Shown: piece after piece, positions 17,652 to 26,950 of the stretch
How the letters are laid out: the number at the start of each line of letters is the position of its first letter
Position numbering within the stretch: the stretch's first letter is position 1
Source of the DNA: Zhongshania sp. R06B22
GTDB taxonomy: Bacteria; Pseudomonadota; Gammaproteobacteria; Pseudomonadales; Spongiibacteraceae
Direction of reading: 5' to 3'
Assembly: GCF_040892595.1 (NCBI RefSeq)
Contig: NZ_JBFRYB010000001.1
Span: 124,001-188,000, forward strand
Length of the DNA stretch: 64,000 bases
The notes under the pieces: model-generated
Seen by the model: the letters and a program-made list of their open reading frames with translations, nothing else
Told to the model about the DNA's origin: nothing
Database searches by the model: none
Position numbers and translations under genes: made by a program

Positions 17652-19208
17652 ATGCAAATACATCCATTTTCAGCTATTGACTACCAATGTGATTCCGCAC
17701 CGGAAAGCATTGCTATTATTGACGATAACAACGCATACACCTTCGCAACATTGCGCCGGAATGCCTGGCAAGCAGTAAATGGTTTCAAGGCTCTAGGTCT
17801 GAGCTCTGAAGATCGCATTTCACTGGTATGTAAAAATCGCTATGAAGTTCTCGTACTGCTTACTGCCGCCCTACTGGGCGGCCCCGTTATCGTCCCTATC
17901 AACCGGAGACTTAGCCAATCAGAGCTTATCTGGATAATCGGTGACGCCAAATCTCAATGCCTCATTATGGACGTGGAAACGGCGGCTACACTAGGCGACA
18001 TTAACCTTAGTCAGCACTTTATTCTCAAGGACAAGGGCAATACAAAAGACTTAGCAAAACATGAACACTGTTTTTCCGATTGGCTTGAGCAACAGTCATC
18101 CGTGCCGGCTGCGATTAGCTTTGCTGCCGATCGCGGCTATTTACAAGTCTACACCTCTGGCACCAGCGGCTTCCCAAAGGGGGTCGTGTTAACGCAGGGC
18201 AACTGTGTATCTCAGCTAGTGGCAGTAACACTTACCCTCGACGTTTCGATCTTAGCCGGCGAAAGCATGTATCAAGCTTTACCACTTTTCCATGTTGGTG
18301 GAATCTTCGTTTCACTAATGTGCTTGAGCAGAGGCGCCACGCTTCAACTGCGAAGTGAGTTCAACCCCGAAACGACACGCCAGCTATTGAGTTCTGGACA
18401 AGTAGAGCACGCGGCTCTAGTACCGGCAATGATTCAAGCTTGTACGACGCTGGAGTCTGCTAGCGACACTCACTACCCTAAATTAAAGTCTATCTTTTAC
18501 GGTGCGTCACCAATATCCGAGTCTGCACTGCGTGCAGCATACCGACACTTCGGCTGCAATTTCGTACAGATTTACGGTATGACAGAAACCCACAGTGTTA
18601 TTTCCATACTTGGCGCTAGAGATCACAGAGCAATCTTCAGCTCAGAGGACTCGCCGTTAATAGGATCAGCAGGCAGACCAATAATCGGAACCGCAATCAA
18701 GTTGACAGACATCGATGGCAATACCGTTACTAAAGGTGGCGCGGGAGAAATTTGCGTTCAATCTGACCTAGTCATGAAAGAGTATTGGAATAATCCTAGC
18801 GGTACTCAGGAAGCCATCCAAAATGACTTTCTACTTACTGGCGATGTCGGCCGAATCGGTGATAGCGGGCATCTCTTCGTTGTCGATAGACTAAAAGATA
18901 TTATCGTTTCTGGCGGCGAGAATATTTCGTCACTGGAAATTGAATCAGTGCTTATGCAACACCCAGCCATCGCAGATGTAGCCGTCATTGGATCACCCGA
19001 TGAAAAATGGGGCGAAATTGTGGTCGCCGTTATCGTCGCCAATAGTGCCGTCGATACAAGCGAAATTGGGGACTTCTCCAGAAAGTATCTCTCTGGATTT
19101 AAACTCCCCAAGAAGATCCTATTTACCGATACTATTCCACGCAATGCCGGTGGAAAGATACTTAAGAAACAACTACGAAAAATGTATGCGGAGCCTAGTC
19201 TGGGTTGA
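17652..19208 (+). CDS. AMP-forming acyl-CoA ligase
   Basis: A 518-residue ANL-superfamily enzyme that activates a carboxylic acid with ATP and CoA. It has the P-loop YTSGTSGFPKG (residues 168-178), the 'IYGMTETH' motif, the adenylate-binding 'LTGDVGRI', the hinge 'VDRLKDIIVSGGENISSLEIE', and the catalytic C-terminal lysine in 'NAGGKILKK'. Only 7 bases separate it from the ALDH stop, so the two are co-transcribed. In context it would activate the acid made by the ALDH, feeding beta-oxidation. Fatty, phenylacetic and cyclic acids are all possible substrates. Confidence 0.9.
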   Translation: MQIHPFSAIDYQCDSAPESIAIIDDNNAYTFATLRRNAWQAVNGFKALGLSSEDRISLVCKNRYEVLVLLTAALLGGPVIVPINRRLSQSELIWIIGDAKSQCLIMDVETAATLGDINLSQHFILKDKGNTKDLAKHEHCFSDWLEQQSSVPAAISFAADRGYLQVYTSGTSGFPKGVVLTQGNCVSQLVAVTLTLDVSILAGESMYQALPLFHVGGIFVSLMCLSRGATLQLRSEFNPETTRQLLSSGQVEHAALVPAMIQACTTLESASDTHYPKLKSIFYGASPISESALRAAYRHFGCNFVQIYGMTETHSVISILGARDHRAIFSSEDSPLIGSAGRPIIGTAIKLTDIDGNTVTKGGAGEICVQSDLVMKEYWNNPSGTQEAIQNDFLLTGDVGRIGDSGHLFVVDRLKDIIVSGGENISSLEIESVLMQHPAIADVAVIGSPDEKWGEIVVAVIVANSAVDTSEIGDFSRKYLSGFKLPKKILFTDTIPRNAGGKILKKQLRKMYAEPSLG

Positions 19209-19451
19209 CTATCTGTTATAAACACCCAGAAGCACCCCATCCCTTGAATATGGCTGATGCGGCGCTTCTAATATTTACTCCCGCTGGTCTGGCAACGCTA
19301 AAAATATAAGAGTGGGTCGCCGCCACACACTCACAGACAATTACTATTTTATTACTTTAAATTCGATGTATTGCCGATAAGTTTCAATAAGTATATTCAT
19401 GATGACGTTGCGCAACGCTAAGGAAGCTCGCAACGCCAATCAAAACTTATA

Positions 19452-19928
19452 TTAATCAGACGCCCGCAGGGAGCGATACGCTATTACTAGCAAGATATAC
19501 ATAACCATAAGAATGCCGACGTAAAACAGGAAAAAAGCAATATTATTAGTTAGTGGACCACCATATGCGAGTCCCCGGCTATCTGTAAATAGGGCGTCCA
19601 TTGATGAGGCAATAGTGAACATCCAGCCAACCGAGATCATGGCGACGCTCATTCTACGGATAGTTTTTATAGTGAATGGCAGCAAGGGCAGTAGCAAGGC
19701 AAAAATCCAATGAATTACCCCACCTAAAACTCCTTCTAAATGCGTCATTCTCCACGCTTTTACGGAACCCGGCATCTGATATTCAATAGTCGGGAACGGC
19801 CACAAGCGAATTTCACCCAGCAGATAAAATAGAAATCCAAACCCGGCAACCCCAGCAAAGAAGATTAGCAAGGCACCACTTGCGATTAACATTCTTTGAG
19901 TACCTATTAATTCCTTAGACGACTGCAT
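19452..19928 (-). CDS. Styrene-oxide-isomerase-like membrane protein (copy 2, altered active site)
   Basis: A 158-residue four-helix membrane protein with the same plan as the copy at 15661-16134: 'IEYQMPGSVKAWRMTH' matches the 'IEF-x-VPG-x-GW-x-H' region, and 'SRGLAYGG' matches 'PNRGLTFG'. The presumed heme-ligand His is kept (His63). The Asn six residues later is Gly69, and the Tyr region reads 'ASSMD', so the residues thought to position the epoxide are lost. A different substrate, or a heme protein with another role, is possible. The start at ATG 19928 has a GAGGTAA ribosome site inside the end of the upstream PF10118 gene; the 14-base overlap implies translational coupling. Confidence 0.7.
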   Translation of the reverse strand: MQSSKELIGTQRMLIASGALLIFFAGVAGFGFLFYLLGEIRLWPFPTIEYQMPGSVKAWRMTHLEGVLGGVIHWIFALLLPLLPFTIKTIRRMSVAMISVGWMFTIASSMDALFTDSRGLAYGGPLTNNIAFFLFYVGILMVMYILLVIAYRSLRASD

Positions 19929-20823
19929 GGTTTACCTCTGTTTTTATAAATTTCATTTTTGGCACTGGCATGGCGGGAGTGCTGGTATCGACAAGCGGTG
20001 CTTCGGCAAGGGTCATTTCTGATGGATAGCTTCTCAGCCACTCTTTAACCCACTCGGAATCTTTTTCGGAACGCGGCGTATGCCCCGGCATCATGGATCT
20101 AGCGATGTAGGGAAGAACGTATTTTAAGAAACTTGCCACATATTTATAAAAGTTTAGCCGTGAGCGCCAGTTATACCAAAGACCGTCCTTTTTTAGCATA
20201 AGCGCTGCAGCTTTTATTCCCGGCCAGAAGACACCCCATGTCCCATGCAAAACACCAAAGGCTCTAGTGAAATAACCTCCGCACGCAGCTTGATAAGCGT
20301 CGTAAGCACAGTTTTTATGTTCAGTTTCCTCAACCATATGCCACAGCCAAAAAGACGCCACTCGACTGTCTGCATTGAGAAAGTTTTTTGACCGCTCTTC
20401 TATAATAAAGCGCGTCGCCCCTAGGGTCATCGATTCGAAGCCAGCGCTATATGCCATTCTATGCGCAAGCGATTTCTTACTCAGTCGCGCATAGTATTTT
20501 TCCATCCCTTTTTCAATTTCAGCTAATTCCGGATAGCCATTATTTTTTAGCATATCGTTGAAGCGCTGATGAACTTGATAATGCTGACCTTCTTGGGCAA
20601 TAAACGCAAAGCCATCAGCGAGCACCGCAGGGTCGTCTACCCGTTTCAGGCCTTCACGCATTGTACGAATAAGATAGGGCTCTAAATATGGCATGGTTAG
20701 CGATAAACCATTCCACATATGTGCAAATTCTGGCCTATCTGGCGTCCAGTGTGGGTGTATATCATCGGGGAATTCAAAAGGAACTCGACGAGTGACAATG
20801 TTAGATTTTATTTTTTTATTCAT
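19915..20823 (-). CDS. PF10118-family protein, predicted ferritin-like diiron enzyme (copy B)
   Basis: A 302-residue paralogue of the protein at 11426-12328. The same four metal motifs are in register: Glu48 (PYLEPYL), Glu78-x-x-His81 (EGQH), Glu130 (AGFESMT) and Glu166-x-x-His169 (ETEH). Adjacent residues such as 'WHMVEETEHKNCAYDAYQ' and 'WHQVEEVEHGAVAFDVYQ' align directly between the copies. The gene overlaps the SOI-like copy 2 by 14 bases, which ties the two proteins functionally. The annotated family name implies a hydrolase, but the motif pattern and the partner suggest oxygenation, for example epoxidation, before isomerisation. This is an inference. No ferredoxin lies beside this copy. 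Confidence 0.8.
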   Translation of the reverse strand: MNKKIKSNIVTRRVPFEFPDDIHPHWTPDRPEFAHMWNGLSLTMPYLEPYLIRTMREGLKRVDDPAVLADGFAFIAQEGQHYQVHQRFNDMLKNNGYPELAEIEKGMEKYYARLSKKSLAHRMAYSAGFESMTLGATRFIIEERSKNFLNADSRVASFWLWHMVEETEHKNCAYDAYQAACGGYFTRAFGVLHGTWGVFWPGIKAAALMLKKDGLWYNWRSRLNFYKYVASFLKYVLPYIARSMMPGHTPRSEKDSEWVKEWLRSYPSEMTLAEAPLVDTSTPAMPVPKMKFIKTEVNHAVV

Positions 20824-21550
20824 AACGATACCTCTTATTATGCCCTAGCTCTCAAACTCATCGGATAGCAACAGGCACAACAGATAGTAATCAACTTTTA
20901 TCTAGATCACCCCAACCGAAAGGATAGATTTTTCCGGGGACCGACTTTGAAACAAGATCACATTTTGATAGCGTAAGATCCGCTAAAGTAAAATTACTTT
21001 CGGCCATTGGCTTCTAAGTCTTATTAAGTATTGGCCCTTGCGTTGAGCCTTGTCATGACCGCTGCCGGAAATTTTGTCTTCAAGGGCCATAGTGTTTGTT
21101 TCGTACCGTAATTATTGGCCAGATAAATCCCAATCAACGCTCCCGCTTTTGCCTCCCCCTATACCTCTAGTAATATCACCAACATTTTTAAGTAATATCC
21201 AGCCAGCTTGCAGTAACAGCCGTACCTTATTTTTACCGAGTTCCGGCAATCTCCGCTCACCCGAACTGAAGCGGTGAATACGCCTCAATCACCCAAGGAA
21301 TTGATTCCGCGTGAGGATTACTACTCTACGGTGAGTGGCAAATAAGGCGATGCCGCAGGTATCGTCCAGTGAGACCCACCTCACAGCAACTGTCCTCATA
21401 CGCCACTCATACTGTCGCCTTAGATCACAATTGCGCGCCAGCGAACATGCAAATGCCACTTCTTAGTGCTACATTCAATGCTTGTAAAAGCTATAGCTCT
21501 ATAACCATTGAGATTAGCAAGTTCACAATAAAAATGATGGAAGGTATACG
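20824..21550. other. Intergenic region upstream of PF10118 copy B and the TonB receptor
   Basis: About 730 bases between divergent genes. It must hold promoters for both the PF10118-SOI unit and the TonB-dependent receptor. Short open frames at 21074-21277 and 21369-21695 have no ribosome site or recognisable protein text and the second overlaps the receptor start, so I do not call them. I see no clear repeat or RNA element here. Confidence 0.5.
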
Positions 21551-23941
21551 ATGCCCCAACGGAACACTGCAAAAGCACATTTTCTCAGCAAGGCCATCAG
21601 GTATTTCAGCACGACAGCACTTGTCGCGACTGGTGCCGGCCTACTTAGCAGTCCGCTCTATGCGGCGCCACGTATTATTGAAGAAGTCATTGTAACCGCC
21701 AACAAGAAGGCCGAAAGCGCGCAGGATGTGCCGTTGTCGATCTCTGTCATCGGAGCCGATTTCATCCAGGAATCAGGCTTATCGGATGTCGGTGAGATTA
21801 CCCGCTACATTCCCAACGTGAGCTTTGATTCGTCACTTGCGCTGTATACCAGTATCACCATTCGCGGTTTTGGCACCCCACCACTGGGCGTTGGGTTTGA
21901 GCCGTCTATTGGCCTTGTTATCGATGATGTTCCCTATGGTCGATCTACCTTTGCGCAAGATGCGGTATTTGATATCGACCGCCTAGAAGTACTGCGAGGC
22001 CCACAGGGAACGCTATTTGGCAAAAACACGTTGGGCGGCGTACTTAATTTCCACACTATGGACCCAACCTCAGAGCCAGAGGGGTACATCAAGTACGGTC
22101 ACGGTGAGAATATTGAAAGCAACAATATAGAAGGGGCAATCTCTGGCCCACTGTTAGGCGAGAACTTTTTAGCTCGATTGGCATTTCGCTACAACGATGC
22201 CGACACGCTTGAGTACAACAGCACCCGGGATGAACAACAAACTCAGGAAGATAAGGCTCTCCGCCTTAAATTAAGCTGGTTTTTAAGCGACACGCTTACT
22301 GCAAATTTCACCGGGCTCTATGCAGAATCACTGACCAAGGGTTATACCCAGTCGCTCTTTATTGCCAGCGATCGCAGCCTGCGGGTATTCCGAGAATTTG
22401 ATCCGCAAACCGAGGCCGATGCCTACAACCAAAACACCTCGACCGATGCGCCAACACGTTCAGACCGCGAAGTAAAAGCCGCATCTTTAGCCTTAATTTG
22501 GCGCCCCGATGACATGATGGGCATTATCGCCCCCGAACTCACCACCATCGCCTCGTGGTCTGAAGTTATTACGCCCTACTCACTAGATGTTGACTATTCG
22601 CCAGTGCCACTGGTGGCATTTAACGAACCACCAGAAGGTAACCCCTATTCAGCAACGGCGATAGAAGTGCGTTTGGCCGGCGGCCTTGATGCCCCCTTCG
22701 ACTGGGGCGAAGGTATGGATTTCGTGTTTGGGGTGTTCGCACAAGAATCAACTAATGATGTTTTCCAAGATATTGATGTCAGCCTGAATGGCCTTATTGC
22801 CTTCGCCCGGGCTGGCGCTATTGTGCAAAATATTCAATTGCCCTTTGACCCATTACTTATTGATCTGCCAATCTCGCTACCCGATTTAATTCCGGGCTTT
22901 ATTGATCGTGAACGCTATATTTCTGCGACCGAATCAACAACCCAATCCTTTGCAGTTTTCTCGCAATTTAACTGGATATTAACTGACCGCCTGACGGCAA
23001 CCGCAGGGATTCGCTATGGCGAAGATGAGTCAGAAGGTTCATCTTATTCTGAAGTGGCCGCAGGTCTCAGTATCTCTGGAGGCTCACTCAATCAACGTGA
23101 TTTTGACGCGCCCAATCTAAGTATTAAAGAAAGTAATGTGTCGCCCAAGGTGGCCTTTAATTACGAAATACTGCCTGACATTAATGTATATGTGAATGCG
23201 GCAAAGGGCTTTAAAGCCGGCGGTTTCGACCCCGCGCCACTCAACGACGACAACCTTACTTATAAAGGAGAGGAAACCCTCACTTATGAAGCCGGTGTGA
23301 AGTCTCGCCTACTCGGCGGTTCTCTAACCTTGAATATGGCCGTATTCGACAGCGACGTAAAGAATCTGCAAATTCGTACATTCTCCGGTGTCACCCTGAC
23401 CACATTTAACGCACCTGAGTCGTCTAGCCGCGGCGCCGAAATGGACTTCTTTTGGCTACCGCCCATTGACGGTGTTAGCTTGGCAGGTAGCCTTGCCTAC
23501 CTAGATGCGAAATACGACAGCTTCACCGAAGGCCCACCGCTTTTCACCTCTGAGCAAAATGAGACGCAAGATCTAAGCGGCAGGCCGCTCCCTTATGCAC
23601 CGCGCTGGTCTGGCTCACTGTCACCACGCTGGGAATTCCCGATATTTGGAAGTGCAGACATTTTAGGCAGTGTTCGCATGAATATTTCCTACAGCGGTCA
23701 GCGCTATCTTGACTCAGATATAGACCCAAACACCCTGCAAGAGGCGATCACCCGCATCGACGCCGGCTTGGGACTGCGCTCCGAAATGAACGGCTGGTCA
23801 GTGAACTTCCAGGCCCGCAATCTAAGCCAAGAACAGGATGCGGTTCTAATCCTCGATCAGCCTCTTATTCCAGGCAACTACACGAAAACGCCTCATCCAG
23901 ATCAAACAACCTACCAGCTTGATTTTAGAGTCGGTTTTTAA
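21551..23941 (+). CDS. TonB-dependent outer membrane receptor
   Basis: A 796-residue TonB-dependent receptor. It has a signal peptide cleaved near 'LYAAP', the TonB box 'EEVIVTANKK', a plug domain ('VPLSISVIG...', 'VLRGPQGTLFGKNTLGG') and a beta-barrel ending in 'YQLDFRVGF' with the terminal aromatic. AAGG six bases ahead supports ATG 21551. The plug resembles the many receptors of aquatic Gammaproteobacteria used for sterols, polyketides, siderophores or carbohydrates; the ligand is unknown. It ends 10 bases before a strong terminator and faces a surface lipoprotein hydrolase, a possible functional companion. Confidence 0.92.
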   Translation: MPQRNTAKAHFLSKAIRYFSTTALVATGAGLLSSPLYAAPRIIEEVIVTANKKAESAQDVPLSISVIGADFIQESGLSDVGEITRYIPNVSFDSSLALYTSITIRGFGTPPLGVGFEPSIGLVIDDVPYGRSTFAQDAVFDIDRLEVLRGPQGTLFGKNTLGGVLNFHTMDPTSEPEGYIKYGHGENIESNNIEGAISGPLLGENFLARLAFRYNDADTLEYNSTRDEQQTQEDKALRLKLSWFLSDTLTANFTGLYAESLTKGYTQSLFIASDRSLRVFREFDPQTEADAYNQNTSTDAPTRSDREVKAASLALIWRPDDMMGIIAPELTTIASWSEVITPYSLDVDYSPVPLVAFNEPPEGNPYSATAIEVRLAGGLDAPFDWGEGMDFVFGVFAQESTNDVFQDIDVSLNGLIAFARAGAIVQNIQLPFDPLLIDLPISLPDLIPGFIDRERYISATESTTQSFAVFSQFNWILTDRLTATAGIRYGEDESEGSSYSEVAAGLSISGGSLNQRDFDAPNLSIKESNVSPKVAFNYEILPDINVYVNAAKGFKAGGFDPAPLNDDNLTYKGEETLTYEAGVKSRLLGGSLTLNMAVFDSDVKNLQIRTFSGVTLTTFNAPESSSRGAEMDFFWLPPIDGVSLAGSLAYLDAKYDSFTEGPPLFTSEQNETQDLSGRPLPYAPRWSGSLSPRWEFPIFGSADILGSVRMNISYSGQRYLDSDIDPNTLQEAITRIDAGLGLRSEMNGWSVNFQARNLSQEQDAVLILDQPLIPGNYTKTPHPDQTTYQLDFRVGF

Positions 23942-23950
23942 AGACAAAAA

Positions 23951-23976
23951 AACGGGGCTTTCGCCCCGTTTTTTTA
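23951..23976 (+). terminator. Rho-independent terminator after the TonB receptor
   Basis: An 8-bp perfect stem AACGGGGC / GCCCCGTT with a TTTC loop is followed by seven or eight T residues. The A run in front also allows use from the other strand, for the lipoprotein gene ending at 24054. Confidence 0.9.
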
Positions 23977-24053
23977 TACCTTAACAAATACTAATACCGC
24001 TGGCTTTAGCAAGGTCGGCTCTAGCAAGGCGGGTTCCAGTAAGGCAGCCTTAT

Positions 24054-26252
24054 TTAATAAGGCACTTTCTGAAACAACACATCGGTGATTTGAATCGTTC
24101 CCGCCAGACGCTGATCGAAGGCGACATTAATATTAGTCAGCTTGCTTAAGTCTAATTCAGAATCAAACAAAGCTTGAGCATCCAGCCTGAATGGCACCAT
24201 ATTGATTACCGTCTTCGCGCCGGTGTCCCGCGCAGCTACTGTCAGCCCCGGTGGAAAATACAGTGCATCGGTAAAGTCACTAGCCAATAAGCTGACTGAC
24301 ACCCCATTTATATCCGTCAAGGTCAACGTGAAGTCCTGCCCAAAGGCATTTTCGGGCGTCACACTAACCCCCACGCGCAGGGTTAAGAAATCTTTATCAC
24401 TGACATCGAGCCCCTCAGTAGGCAGCGCATAATTAATACTTGCAAACCTACCTACATAACCACCAAAAATCTGTGGCGCCTTAGAAATTGTTGCGACTGA
24501 CGGGCAACGGTCAGGATTCATACCCAGCAGGTCCTCAAGACTGCCGCCGTTGGGCGCACACCAACCTGTAAAGATAAATCCATCAAGACTATTGGCAAGA
24601 CCAAACTCGTTCTCGGTCAACGACTTATCAGTAAGGGTGGTATCGACAACCGTGAGGTTTTCCTTAGACTGATGAAACGACATATGTAGGCGTTCATCGC
24701 AGGTGTCTACGCCCTCGGGACACGCACTGCTAGGCGCGCGCTCATAGCCGCTCCAATAACCGGCGAACTGCGACTCGGCTCCAACAAACAAGCGCAGAAA
24801 GCTCGCAATTAGAAATTCACCGTGACGTTTTTGGTCTGTACGAGAATAGCGGCCAGTGACCGGCGACGCCTCAGTACAATAAGGGTCAAAGCCATTGAGC
24901 GTAGCGTCATCATTAAACCAAAAATCATTGTAGTAATTATGATTTGCCCCCATCGAGGTCACCATAAATTGCGGCTGAGATACATCATTGGCGTTGTAGC
25001 GAACGTTGTCGTACATATACACCCCATGCAGGGTAGATACATCGCCATCGCAATACGGTGACAAAGTCACCCACGCGGTATTCAAGGGCAATTCAGAATC
25101 AAAATCGGTCGGCGCCAAAGAGAACACCGCTTTGATTTCATGGGGCAAATCAAAGTTGCTACTACTGCGGAAGCGCGCATCCTGATTATAGGTAATCGCT
25201 TTAGCAACACCGTTACCGCCCCGGGAATGGCCCATCAAACCGATGCTTGAAAAATCCATAAAGCCATATAATGAGCTGAAATCATTGCCATTCGCGTCTA
25301 CAGCAAAGGTAGACGCTGGGTTTTCCGCAATATCTCGAAAGATATCGAGATGGTGCAGAATCACCTCAGCGCGCGCGGTAATACCTTGATCATTTGAGCC
25401 CGAGTCCAGCGCATTAATGTCATTTACATCAATGGAGATAACTACATAGCCATTTGAAGCCATGGTCTCTGCAATATAGTCGTAGCCTTTATCCGACCGT
25501 ATTGGCACCAAGCCATTGGCTTCGCAATCCGTACCGGAGGACTCATCGCCGTTGGCATCGCCTGTCGTCGAGCAAGTGGAATGACGGCCATGCTGAAATA
25601 GAATTATTGGGAATCCCGCCATCGGCGCCGGGGTATCTGCGCTAACTAGCGGATAGTGAATCACACCAAGTACATCGATCAGGTCGTCAAAGGTGCTTAC
25701 TCGCTCGCCGCTACTTCCATCCACATTTTTTGTGGCTGGAATGGCCGCGTATTTGAAATCAATTGCACCGGAAACGGCATACGGGCCCTCTGCGTCTGCA
25801 TCGGCCGCGGTTGCATCGAAGCGCTCTGGCGCTCCTTTGGGTTCCTCTCCAGTATCTCCACCGGTATCTCCGCCGGTATCTCCACCGGTATCTCCGCCGG
25901 TATCTCCACCGGTATCTCCACCAGTATCTCCACCGGTATCTCCACCGGTATCTCCACCGGTATCTCCACCGGTATCTCCACCGGTATCTCCACCGGTATC
26001 TCCACCGGTATCTCCGCGGGTATCTCCACCGGTATCTCCACCGCTATCTCCGCCGGTATCTCCGCCGGTATCTCCGCCGGTATCTCCACCGGTATCTCCA
26101 CCGGTATCTCCGCCGGTATCTCCACCTGTGTCACTATTCTGACTGGGCCCAGTGCGCTCCACTGAATTACCACCACAAGCAGAAATCACGCTTAGTAAAC
26201 CGGCGATCAGTAATATCCTGAAAATAAATCTCACATTCACACTAAATCGCAT
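24054..26252 (-). CDS. Lipoprotein alpha/beta hydrolase with a Gly-Gly-Asp-Thr repeat linker
   Basis: A 732-residue predicted lipoprotein: signal peptide with lipobox ending at Cys26 (VISAC). From about residue 41 to 132 there are 23 four-residue units, nearly all Gly-Gly-Asp-Thr, with single Gly-Gly-Asp-Ser and Arg-Gly-Asp-Thr variants. The rest is an alpha/beta hydrolase of the chlorophyllase/PAF-acetylhydrolase type with nucleophile Ser343 in GHSRGG and 'ILFQHGRHS' ahead of it. A C-terminal domain of roughly 150 residues is unassigned. The repeat probably acts as a flexible, acidic spacer holding the enzyme off the membrane. AGGGA precedes ATG 26252. Substrate unknown; an ester or polyester is plausible. 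Confidence 0.85.
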   Translation of the reverse strand: MRFSVNVRFIFRILLIAGLLSVISACGGNSVERTGPSQNSDTGGDTGGDTGGDTGGDTGGDTGGDTGGDSGGDTGGDTRGDTGGDTGGDTGGDTGGDTGGDTGGDTGGDTGGDTGGDTGGDTGGDTGGDTGGDTGEEPKGAPERFDATAADADAEGPYAVSGAIDFKYAAIPATKNVDGSSGERVSTFDDLIDVLGVIHYPLVSADTPAPMAGFPIILFQHGRHSTCSTTGDANGDESSGTDCEANGLVPIRSDKGYDYIAETMASNGYVVISIDVNDINALDSGSNDQGITARAEVILHHLDIFRDIAENPASTFAVDANGNDFSSLYGFMDFSSIGLMGHSRGGNGVAKAITYNQDARFRSSSNFDLPHEIKAVFSLAPTDFDSELPLNTAWVTLSPYCDGDVSTLHGVYMYDNVRYNANDVSQPQFMVTSMGANHNYYNDFWFNDDATLNGFDPYCTEASPVTGRYSRTDQKRHGEFLIASFLRLFVGAESQFAGYWSGYERAPSSACPEGVDTCDERLHMSFHQSKENLTVVDTTLTDKSLTENEFGLANSLDGFIFTGWCAPNGGSLEDLLGMNPDRCPSVATISKAPQIFGGYVGRFASINYALPTEGLDVSDKDFLTLRVGVSVTPENAFGQDFTLTLTDINGVSVSLLASDFTDALYFPPGLTVAARDTGAKTVINMVPFRLDAQALFDSELDLSKLTNINVAFDQRLAGTIQITDVLFQKVPY
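25846..26130. repeat. 12-bp tandem repeat within the lipoprotein hydrolase gene
   Basis: About 23 copies of a 12-bp unit (ggtatctccacc on the plus strand, with cgcc variants) encode the Gly-Gly-Asp-Thr spacer. The period is a multiple of three, so copy-number change would leave the reading frame intact. The repeat opens several other frames on both strands, which are artefacts. Slippage during replication or assembly could make the copy number unreliable. Confidence 0.95.
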
Positions 26253-26839
26253 AGAAAATCCCTACCTTGTAAAACGAATTGTGATGCCAAACGAGAACAC
26301 GACTTGGCCGTACACTAAATATCAAGGGAGGGAATTGCAGACTTGATGCCAACTACACAAAAGCATCAATATGTTACCTTATGTCACAACATTGTGTGAC
26401 TCAATCGACCTATGTTGTTCACGCAGGAGCACGAAAATGGTGCGCAAACATAATAACGACCCAAATGTGTTCGGCAACCACATCGCATAAAAACACTTCA
26501 CTATGTCGTATTATTGCAAATTCAAAGACTGACCCTGTCATCTTTTTACTCACTATAGACAATGTAAGCGCAGGATTTCGCTAACAAACAGTCCCAAGCG
26601 GGAGGCAATCGCCGCCTTAAAAACTGCACTGAGTTTCAGTTGACGCGAATCGTCACACAAAATGCACCGCAATAGAGTGCCTCTCATCTTGTTATTTCTA
26701 AGCGCAGCTCGCCCTTATACAGTCTTGCTATATCAAAACCAAACTCGCAAAAACATCGTAAACTGAGCCATAGTGGATCGCTGCAACAGCTACCAGCGCT
26801 TCTCTATCATCATTGAAGCACTTAATAGAGGGAACGATT
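26253..26839. other. Intergenic region upstream of the lipoprotein hydrolase
   Basis: About 590 bases with no recognisable gene, holding the promoter of the minus-strand lipoprotein. Short open frames at 26152-26346 and 26381-26584 lack a ribosome site and protein-like composition. No convincing hairpin or repeat was seen. Confidence 0.45.
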
Positions 26840-26950
26840 ATGTTAAATAGCAAGGATGACGCTACTTTGAAAAACACCCTTAACACCCATCTAGCGATAC
26901 TGGTCAGCGTGATGGTGATACTGAGTCTTTTTATTATAGATATCAGCTAG
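26840..26950 (+). CDS. Small single-pass membrane protein, 36 residues
   Basis: A short open frame from ATG 26840 to TAG 26950, too short for ordinary gene calling. A GAGGGAA ribosome site lies six bases upstream. The product has a polar N-terminal 17 residues (MLNSKDDATLKNTLNT) and then one hydrophobic helix (LAILVSVMVILSLFIIDI), so it is probably a small inner membrane protein. It stands alone in a 940-base gap, 243 bases before the SRPBCC-SDR gene. The function is not recognised. The strong ribosome site and clean helix make it more than chance. Confidence 0.5.
   Translation: MLNSKDDATLKNTLNTHLAILVSVMVILSLFIIDIS

Noticed and set aside
21369..21695. 108-residue plus-strand open frame ahead of the TonB receptor
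   Set aside because: It overlaps the receptor's signal peptide in another frame and has no ribosome site.
25656..26221. Several long overlapping open frames on both strands through the repeat of the lipoprotein hydrolase
   Set aside because: They are produced by the 12-bp periodicity, consist only of repeated Pro-Val-Ser-Pro, Ile-Pro-Val-Glu or Tyr-Leu-His-Arg type text, and conflict with the real gene.
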